Assembly: GCA_937973935.1 (NCBI GenBank)
Contig: CALJJF010000174.1
Coordinates: 1 to 10,211 of the forward strand
From: MKRK01 sp001896915
GTDB lineage: Bacteria; Bacillota; Clostridia; Oscillospirales; Acutalibacteraceae
Length of the DNA: 10,211 nt
Reading direction: 5' to 3'
Shown: in pieces, positions 5,683-10,211 of the stretch
Position numbering within the stretch: the first letter of the stretch is position 1
Layout: every line of letters begins with the position of its first letter
Translations under genes and position numbers: made by a program
The notes under the pieces: generated by a model
Databases searched by the model: none
Told to the model about the DNA's origin: nothing
Seen by the model: the letters and a program-made list of their open reading frames with translations, nothing else

Positions 5683-7377
5683 ATGAATTTTTCATCAGTT
5701 GACGTTATCTGGACGTTGATCGCAGCGTCTTTGGTATTCTTTATGCAAGCCGGATTTGCCATGGTTGAAACAGGTTTCACCAGAGCAAAGAACGCAGGCA
5801 ACATTATCATGAAAAACCTCATGGACTTTGCACTCGGCTCCCTCGTGTTCTGGTTCGTAGGTTTCGGCATTATGTTTGGTTCAGGCAACGGTTTTTTCGG
5901 CGCATTTGATTTCTTTGTACAGGGCGATTATACTTTCGGTGCCCTTCCGCTGCCGGTGTTCCTCATCTTCCAAACCGTGTTCTGTGCAACCGCCGCAACC
6001 ATCGTTTCGGGTGCCATGGCAGAACGTACCAAATTTATTTCTTACTGCATTTACAGCGTTGTCATCAGCCTAGTGGTATACCCGGTATCCGGTCACTGGA
6101 TTTGGGGCGGCGGCTGGCTTGCTGAAAAGGGCTTCATTGATTTCGCAGGTTCTACAGCGGTACATATGGTCGGTGGTGTGGCTGCCCTGGTGGGTGCTAT
6201 CTTCCTGGGACCCCGTATCGGAAAATATACAAAAGAAGGAAAATCAAAGGCCATCCCCGGTCACAGCTTAACCCTCGGCGCTTTGGGTGTTTTCATCCTC
6301 TGGTTCGGCTGGTTTGGGTTCAACCCCGGCTCAACCGTTTCTGCAACCGGTGACGACACGTTAGTATTAATGGGTAATATCTTCATCACAACCAACTTGG
6401 CAGCTGCAGCAGGTGCTACAGTCACCATGATTATCACATGGATCAAATACAAGAAACCCGACGTTTCCATGACACTGAACGGTGCATTGGGCGGTCTGGT
6501 AGCAATTACGGCAGGATGTGCCGCTGTTTCCCCGGAGGGCGCAGTTGCCATCGGTGCCATTGCAGGTTTCCTCATCGTATTCGGCATTGAATTCATTGAC
6601 AAGGTTCTGAAAATCGACGATCCGGTCGGCGCCATCGGCGTCCACGGTGTCTGCGGTGCCGGCGGAACCATCATGGTTGGGTTATTTGCTACCGAAAGCG
6701 GTCTGTTCTATGGTCACGGCGCACACCAGCTTGGTGTTCAGGCTCTGGGTGTCGGTGCAGTTGCACTATGGGTTGCCGTAACCATGTCCATCGTATTCTT
6801 TATCATGAAGAAAACAATCGGTCTTCGTGTTTCAGCGGCCGAAGAGCTTGCCGGTCTTGATATCGAAGAGCACGGACTGGTCAGCAGTTATGCAGACTTT
6901 ATGCCCGCAATGCCCGTATCCGCCGAAGCCTTCTCCGGCGCAGCTTCCGAAAAGCCCTCTGTCAGCGTAGACGATGCTGTTCCGGTTGTATTAAAAACAG
7001 CACCTGCCTCCGCTTCGGATGTTAAGATCACAAAATTAGAGATTATCACAAATCCAAATAAATTCGATGCTTTGAAGGAAGCCATGAATGCAATCGGCAT
7101 CACCGGTATGACTGTCACCAATGTGTTGGGCTGCGGCATGCAGAAGGGACACACCAGTTACTACAGAGGTGTTGAGGTTGAAATGAACCTCTTACCCAAG
7201 GTCAGTGTTGAAATCGTTGTTTGCAAGGTTCCTGTCAAGGAAGTAATCGATACAGCGAAAAAGGTTCTTTACACCGGTAAGATCGGCGATGGCAAAATCT
7301 TCGTTTATGACGTTGAAAACGTTGTCAAGGTCAGCTCCGGCGAAGAAGGCTATGACGCTTTGCAGGATGCAAAATAA
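5683..7377 (+). CDS. Ammonium transporter with fused C-terminal PII domain
   Basis: This 564-residue protein is an Amt channel (1-407) joined by a low-complexity Ala/Ser/Pro/Val linker (about 408-447) to a complete PII domain (448-560). The Amt part lacks a signal peptide and has GFAMVETGFTR (24-34), GAMAER (110-115), WIWGGGW (139-145), DFAG (153-156), pore histidines H161 and H321, FNPGS (213-217) and the C-terminal GLRV...ELAGLD. The PII part has GMTV (475-478), GCGMQKG (483-489), YRG with pore-plugging R495, LLPK (503-506) and TGKIGDGKIFVYDV (531-544). Position 51 of PII (uridylylation Tyr) is V499, and the nucleotide-contacting R101 and R103 are K549 and S551. Fusion would tether gate and channel; related Amt-PII fusions are known in some bacteria. 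AAGGAGG (5669-5675) lies 7 bases before ATG 5683. It is a single-gene unit with its own promoter, leader and terminator. Confidence 0.93.
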   Translation: MNFSSVDVIWTLIAASLVFFMQAGFAMVETGFTRAKNAGNIIMKNLMDFALGSLVFWFVGFGIMFGSGNGFFGAFDFFVQGDYTFGALPLPVFLIFQTVFCATAATIVSGAMAERTKFISYCIYSVVISLVVYPVSGHWIWGGGWLAEKGFIDFAGSTAVHMVGGVAALVGAIFLGPRIGKYTKEGKSKAIPGHSLTLGALGVFILWFGWFGFNPGSTVSATGDDTLVLMGNIFITTNLAAAAGATVTMIITWIKYKKPDVSMTLNGALGGLVAITAGCAAVSPEGAVAIGAIAGFLIVFGIEFIDKVLKIDDPVGAIGVHGVCGAGGTIMVGLFATESGLFYGHGAHQLGVQALGVGAVALWVAVTMSIVFFIMKKTIGLRVSAAEELAGLDIEEHGLVSSYADFMPAMPVSAEAFSGAASEKPSVSVDDAVPVVLKTAPASASDVKITKLEIITNPNKFDALKEAMNAIGITGMTVTNVLGCGMQKGHTSYYRGVEVEMNLLPKVSVEIVVCKVPVKEVIDTAKKVLYTGKIGDGKIFVYDVENVVKVSSGEEGYDALQDAK

Positions 7378-7400
7378 ACTGCAACCATAAACTCAGCTTG

Positions 7401-7490
7401 TAATTATCCTCCTCCACCCTCTTTTTAAGAAACTCCTCCAAGCCTTTCCTAAAGGAAGTACAGAAGGATAATTATGAATAGTGGTCCACG
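7401..7490 (+). ncRNA. Structured 3' element, copy B (behind amt-PII)
   Basis: This is the second copy of the element at 5124. Its closing stem is perfect: 7401-7410 TAATTATCCT with 7465-7474 AGGATAATTA. The 25-base identical core is at 7426-7450, followed by the hairpin CCTT-TCCTA-AAGG, and the palindrome GTGGTCCAC is at 7481-7489. Spacing from core to palindrome differs by a few bases from copy A. Order and structure are kept although the flanking amt genes have diverged much further. Confidence 0.55.
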
Positions 7491-7492
7491 AA

Positions 7493-7530
7493 ATAGAACC
7501 GCACAAGCAATAGCGCTTGTGCGGTTCTAT
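7493..7530 (+). terminator. Intrinsic terminator of the amt-PII gene
   Basis: A 16-bp perfect stem (7493-7508 with 7515-7530) has a 6-base loop. It is homologous to the terminator at 5224, and the differences are compensatory: A-U to G-C in AAAACC versus AGAACC, and U-A to A-U in ACATGC versus ACAAGC. The following tract (CTTGTTGTC) is only moderately T-rich. Confidence 0.75.
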
Positions 7531-7532
7531 CT

Positions 7533-7588
7533 TGTTGTCAAAACTCCCGGCTTACAATTGCCGCAACATTTCTGTTGTCAACATTCCC
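7533..7588 (+). repeat. Direct repeat upstream of the histidine kinase
   Basis: TGTTGTCAAAACTCCC (7533-7548) and TGTTGTCAACATTCCC (7573-7588) agree at 14 of 16 bases and are 40 bases apart start to start, about four helical turns. The second copy covers the -35 box of the kinase promoter. It may be a paired operator, for example for autoregulation. Confidence 0.4.
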
Positions 7589-7603
7589 AATCTATAGTAA
7601 AAT
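7575..7603 (+). promoter_or_regulatory. Promoter of the histidine kinase / response regulator operon
   Basis: TTGTCA (7575-7580), a 17-base spacer and TAAAAT (7598-7603) form a good sigma-A type promoter. The transcript would start near 7610, only about 14 bases before the ATG, so the leader is minimal. Confidence 0.6.
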
Positions 7604-7623
7604 GATAGCCGGGCGGTGATAAC

Positions 7624-8775
7624 ATGGAGAATAGAATCCATCAGTACAAAAACAACATATTTCTGTCCTTGGCACTTCTCTTTTATTTTTATCTGGTTTA
7701 TGTCAACTTGTACAGGCTTTGGGAAGCGCTTATGCTGGGCATCCTTTGGATGCTTGTTTTTTCTTTGCGTATTTTTTATCTTCCCTTCACCGAAAACCAC
7801 AAGCGTAACCACCTCCTCCTGCTTGGTGCAGACATGCTGCTTTTGCTTATTATTTGCCTTCTCCTGAAAGGCTCTGAGCTTTTCTTTTGTCTTTCTCTGG
7901 CAGAAGTTTGCTTTCGACTCTCCCTGGGGCAAAGCGTGCTCTATTCCGTGTTTTCATTTATTGTGTTTTTGTCAGCCAGCAATCTTCATATGAATATGAA
8001 AGTGATATTATTCAGCGTGTTCACCTATGCACCCTTATTTCTGATAAGCACTTCCATAGCCTGTCTCGTCAGCGTGGTTTTTCACAGCTATCATCAGATG
8101 ATCAATGCACGCAGAGAAACCGAAGAGCGGGAGGTTCGCCTACAGGCGGCCTATCTGCAGCTGGAAGAAACCGCATCGCTGAAGGAACGCAACCGCATCG
8201 CCCACCGTATTCACGATACCGTGGGACATACCCTGACCACCGCCATTGTTGCGCTGGAAGCCGCCAGAATGTTGTGGAAGAAGGATCCGGAAAAGGCCAT
8301 GGAAAAATCAAACCTCGCCCATGAACAGGTGATAAACGGGCTACAGCAAATCCGCCAGTCCGTCCATATGCTGGCAGACGACGAGAACCTATCCGAAGCC
8401 ATCCAAAACATTCTTGACCAAACTACACAAAATACCGACATCAACATCCGTTATCATATCAACATCCCCGACCACCTTCCAAAAGGCTATGCAGGGATTC
8501 TGGTTTTGGCGATCCGCGAGGCATTGGCAAACGGCATCCGTCACGGTGGTGCCACCGCTTTTATCATAACGCTTGAACAAGCCGGGAAAACGCTGTCACT
8601 GGTCATTTCGGACAACGGCAGGGGCGTGGACATGAACCGTTTTCAAAAGGGCTTTGGCCTGACGGGTCTGATCCATAATATAGAAGAAAAAAACGGTACT
8701 GTCAGCCTTTCCGGCGAGCCGGACAACGGCTTTGAAATCCATATAACACTACCACTTTCGGGAGGGAGCCTATGA
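7624..8775 (+). CDS. Sensor histidine kinase, NarL/LiaS/DesK type
   Basis: This 383-residue membrane kinase has an N-terminal half of about six hydrophobic helices (within 11-155) with only short loops, so no extracytoplasmic sensor domain is visible. That favours sensing within or at the membrane. A coiled coil (about 160-190) leads into the HisKA_3 dimerisation domain with ERNRIAHRIHDTVGHTLT (188-205) and the phosphoacceptor H197. The HATPase domain shows the N box REALANGIRHG (298-308, N303), the G1 box SDNGRG (329-334, D330) and GFGLTGL (343-349). All catalytic residues are present. Start ATG 7624 follows GGGCGGTGAT. The stop overlaps the regulator's ATG by 4 bases, marking them as a cognate pair. 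The stimulus is unknown. Proximity to amt genes suggests nitrogen, but the terminator between them and the downstream permease make envelope stress or an antimicrobial peptide at least as likely. Confidence 0.92.
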   Translation: MENRIHQYKNNIFLSLALLFYFYLVYVNLYRLWEALMLGILWMLVFSLRIFYLPFTENHKRNHLLLLGADMLLLLIICLLLKGSELFFCLSLAEVCFRLSLGQSVLYSVFSFIVFLSASNLHMNMKVILFSVFTYAPLFLISTSIACLVSVVFHSYHQMINARRETEEREVRLQAAYLQLEETASLKERNRIAHRIHDTVGHTLTTAIVALEAARMLWKKDPEKAMEKSNLAHEQVINGLQQIRQSVHMLADDENLSEAIQNILDQTTQNTDINIRYHINIPDHLPKGYAGILVLAIREALANGIRHGGATAFIITLEQAGKTLSLVISDNGRGVDMNRFQKGFGLTGLIHNIEEKNGTVSLSGEPDNGFEIHITLPLSGGSL

Positions 8776-9410
8776 GTAAAATCAAAGTACTGCTGGTGGA
8801 CGACCAAAGGATTTTGCCGGAGGGACTGAAAGCCATTTTAGAAACCGATCCGGAAATTGAAGTCATCGGCATTCGGGATAACGGCAAAACCGCTCTGCTG
8901 TTTTTAGAAAGCAATGCCCCCGATGTGATTCTCATGGACATCCGTATGCCCGAAATGAACGGTGTGGACTGTACCAAGCACATCAATCAGCGGTATCCCC
9001 ACATCTCTGTTTTGATGCTGACCACCTTTGATGACCGTGATTATATTGAGGATGCTCTGAAAAACGGTGCCTGCGGCTATTTGCTGAAGGACATCAGCGG
9101 CGAAAAACTGATCGCAGCGGTGAAGGACGCCGCAAAAGGCGACACAATCTTACCCTCAAGGGTCGCCGCCAGACTTTTGTCTAATTTAAAAGTCAAAAAG
9201 AAAACCGACCGCTTAAAGGATACCTTTTTCTTAACGGAACGGGAGAACGAGATCGCCGTAATGATTTCACAGGGCTATACCAACAAACAGATTGCCGGAT
9301 CTTTGTATATCAGCGAAGGCACCGTAAAAAACTATGTCAGTGTGATTTATGAAAAGCTGGGCACCAACGACCGCACCGGCGCTGCGATTAAAATCAAAGA
9401 ATATATATAA
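8772..9410 (+). CDS. Response regulator, NarL/FixJ family
   Basis: This 212-residue transcription factor has a receiver domain (about 1-120) and a LuxR-type helix-turn-helix (about 150-210). The acidic pocket (D10, D11), phosphoacceptor D56 in VILMDIRMPEMNG, T84/T85 and K106 in GYLLKD are all present. The DNA-binding part reads LTERENEIAVMISQGYTNKQ (154-173) followed by IAGSLYISEGTVKNYVSVI, the usual four-helix LuxR pattern. It is translationally coupled to the kinase (ATGA overlap, with GGGAGGGAG before the ATG). Phosphorylation by the kinase should promote dimerisation and binding to inverted-repeat sites. Likely targets are its own operon and the ABC permease downstream, given the palindrome at 9486. 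Confidence 0.93.
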   Translation: MSKIKVLLVDDQRILPEGLKAILETDPEIEVIGIRDNGKTALLFLESNAPDVILMDIRMPEMNGVDCTKHINQRYPHISVLMLTTFDDRDYIEDALKNGACGYLLKDISGEKLIAAVKDAAKGDTILPSRVAARLLSNLKVKKKTDRLKDTFFLTERENEIAVMISQGYTNKQIAGSLYISEGTVKNYVSVIYEKLGTNDRTGAAIKIKEYI

Positions 9411-9456
9411 CAAAAGTCATCCTTCTTGCTTTTGAAGGATGACTTTTGTTATATAT
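9403..9456. terminator. 23-bp perfect hairpin at the end of the regulator gene
   Basis: 9403-9425 pairs perfectly with 9434-9456 around an 8-base loop (TTGCTTTT). The stop codon TAA (9408-9410) lies inside the left arm, so translating ribosomes could open it. The T-rich part, CTTTTGTT, is within the right arm and no clean T-run follows, so termination may be partial, perhaps lowering read-through into the permease gene. It would look similar on both strands. Confidence 0.6.
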
Positions 9457-9485
9457 AGGAAAGACAAAAAAATGACCGAAAGATA

Positions 9486-9527
9486 TGACCCCGGTCACTG
9501 TTCCAGAACCATCCCGTTGCTTATACT
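9486..9527 (+). promoter_or_regulatory. Candidate regulated promoter of the ABC permease
   Basis: A -10 box, TATACT (9522-9527), has no convincing -35 at 17 bases (TGTTCC, 9499-9504). Just upstream is the palindrome TGACC-CC-GGTCA (9486-9497), centred about 42 bases before the predicted start near 9534. A weak -35 with an adjacent palindrome is the pattern of an activated promoter; the neighbouring response regulator is the obvious candidate. Confidence 0.4.
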
Positions 9528-9556
9528 GATAACAGCAAGTAGAAAGGGTGAACACA

Positions 9557-10211
9557 ATGCAAACACACAACACAAAACAAAAGCGGTACCTCATCAAGCC
9601 ACTGTCACCGCTGAAATATTTCGGCGCCAACAAAAAACGAACCGTGGGCATGACCACCGCTCTGTCTGCAGGCATCATCGGCATCATCGTTTTTCAGATC
9701 ATCGGCTTTGCGGTCATTCAAAGCACCATGCTTCTGTACTTGAATTTGTTCGACAACATGTCTGCCATCTATCCCGGACCGAACGGCAGCCTTGCCCAAA
9801 GCCTCGTGGAACGGATCGAAACCGATGAAAACGTGGAGCGGACCGTCAACGCCACCGTGCTGAACACGAATTTTTATCATTTTTTCGGGAATATCATGAC
9901 CAACATTATGGTCATGGAAAATAAGGATGTGGACTATTTTCTGGCGAAACACAACATCAAGCTCATTGACGGACGAATGCCCCAAGCAGGAAAAAATGAA
10001 ATTGCGCTGGATTACAGAGCCATGAAAAACCGCGGCTTTCACGTAGGGGATTATATTGGAAAAGAAGTGGACATCAGCGAGAGAATAGAGGGAAAATACC
10101 TGATCACCGGTTCCCTTTCCGGTGATGTTGTCTGCGGCTTCGGCATCACCGACAAGCCCCTGTTAAAAACAAACGGCTTTCTGATCTTTCTCAAGGAGGG
10201 CAAACGGGACC
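9557..10211 (+). CDS. ABC transporter permease, FtsX/MacB-like (partial, 5' end)
   Basis: An open frame of 218 codons runs from ATG 9557 off the window end. The start has GAAAGGGTGA about 7 bases upstream. The protein begins with a basic cytoplasmic segment (1-30) containing PLSPLKYFGANKKRT, then one membrane helix (about 31-60), then an extracytoplasmic domain. The segment LIDGRMPQAGKNEIALDY (136-153) followed by GFHVGDYIGKEV is characteristic of MacB-type periplasmic core domains of FtsX-family permeases. Such permeases work with an ATPase to extrude or sense peptides and antibiotics, or act in envelope processes. No ATPase gene lies upstream, so it should follow outside the window. Position behind a NarL-type kinase/regulator pair resembles regulator-controlled efflux modules of Gram-positive bacteria. 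The substrate cannot be inferred. Confidence 0.85.
   Translation, partial: MQTHNTKQKRYLIKPLSPLKYFGANKKRTVGMTTALSAGIIGIIVFQIIGFAVIQSTMLLYLNLFDNMSAIYPGPNGSLAQSLVERIETDENVERTVNATVLNTNFYHFFGNIMTNIMVMENKDVDYFLAKHNIKLIDGRMPQAGKNEIALDYRAMKNRGFHVGDYIGKEVDISERIEGKYLITGSLSGDVVCGFGITDKPLLKTNGFLIFLKEGKRD

Noticed and set aside
7474..7605. Small open frame starting at ATG 7474 (43 codons) with a parallel frame at ATG 5205 (24 codons) in the other copy of the 3' element; both share the pattern GP-N-TA-A-VRFY.
   Set aside because: The frames agree only because the DNA is duplicated. Nearly all codon differences change the amino acid, while base changes keep stem pairing, so selection is on RNA structure, not on a peptide.
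9439..9828. 129-codon open frame on the + strand overlapping the permease start, with ATG 9471 after AGGAAAG.
   Set aside because: It runs out of frame through the conserved MacB-like permease and has a His/Arg/Cys-rich composition. A short leader peptide from ATG 9471 is not supported because the frame does not stop before the permease.
1..10211. CRISPR arrays, insertion sequences, tRNA or rRNA genes, phage or defence systems.
   Set aside because: I saw no regularly spaced repeats, transposase motifs, tRNA cloverleafs or defence-type domains; the content is metabolic, transport and regulatory.

Overview
The window looks like chromosomal DNA of a Gram-positive anaerobe, most likely a member of the Clostridia (Bacillota). 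Grounds are strong AGGAGG-type ribosome binding sites, TTGACA/TATAAT-like promoters with 17-base spacers, intrinsic terminators behind most transcription units, middling GC content and clostridial-looking proteins. I cannot name a genus. Every complete gene is on the + strand.

Layout. Positions 1-87 are the tail of an unidentified gene, followed after 12 bases by a dihydroorotate-dehydrogenase-like flavoprotein with a C-terminal ferredoxin domain (100-1326) and a terminator. A lone mutY (1576-2664), encoding the A/G-mismatch adenine glycosylase, follows with its own putative promoter.

The core (about 2700-7540) is an ammonium uptake and sensing locus. The first operon is glnK (PII protein), a small two-helix membrane protein that I do not recognise, and an Amt ammonium channel with a signal peptide. 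Upstream lie a perfect TGTNA-N7-TNACA (GlnR/TnrA-type) box, a good promoter and a terminator-like hairpin in the 5' leader. The second unit is a single gene for an Amt channel fused through an Ala/Ser/Pro-rich linker to its own PII domain. It has a strong promoter and a leader of about 290 nt with two terminators in tandem, each preceded by a copy of the same 20-base motif. Behind each amt gene sits the same structured element of about 130-140 bases: a closing stem, a conserved 25-base core, a GTGGTCCAC palindrome and a terminator whose stem changes are compensatory between the copies. Both PII domains lack the uridylylation tyrosine, and the fused one has also lost a conserved nucleotide-binding arginine.

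Positions 7575-10211 hold a separate signalling module: a NarL-type histidine kinase and response regulator overlapping by 4 bases, a 23-bp hairpin at the regulator's stop codon, and the start of an FtsX/MacB-like ABC transporter permease that runs off the window. A short palindrome about 42 bases before the predicted permease transcript start is a candidate regulator site.

Working model (inference): free GlnK would gate the first Amt, while the fused PII would gate the second in cis. Initiation at the GlnR-like box and attenuation in the leaders would set expression by nitrogen status. The kinase/regulator pair more likely serves the ABC transporter than ammonium sensing.
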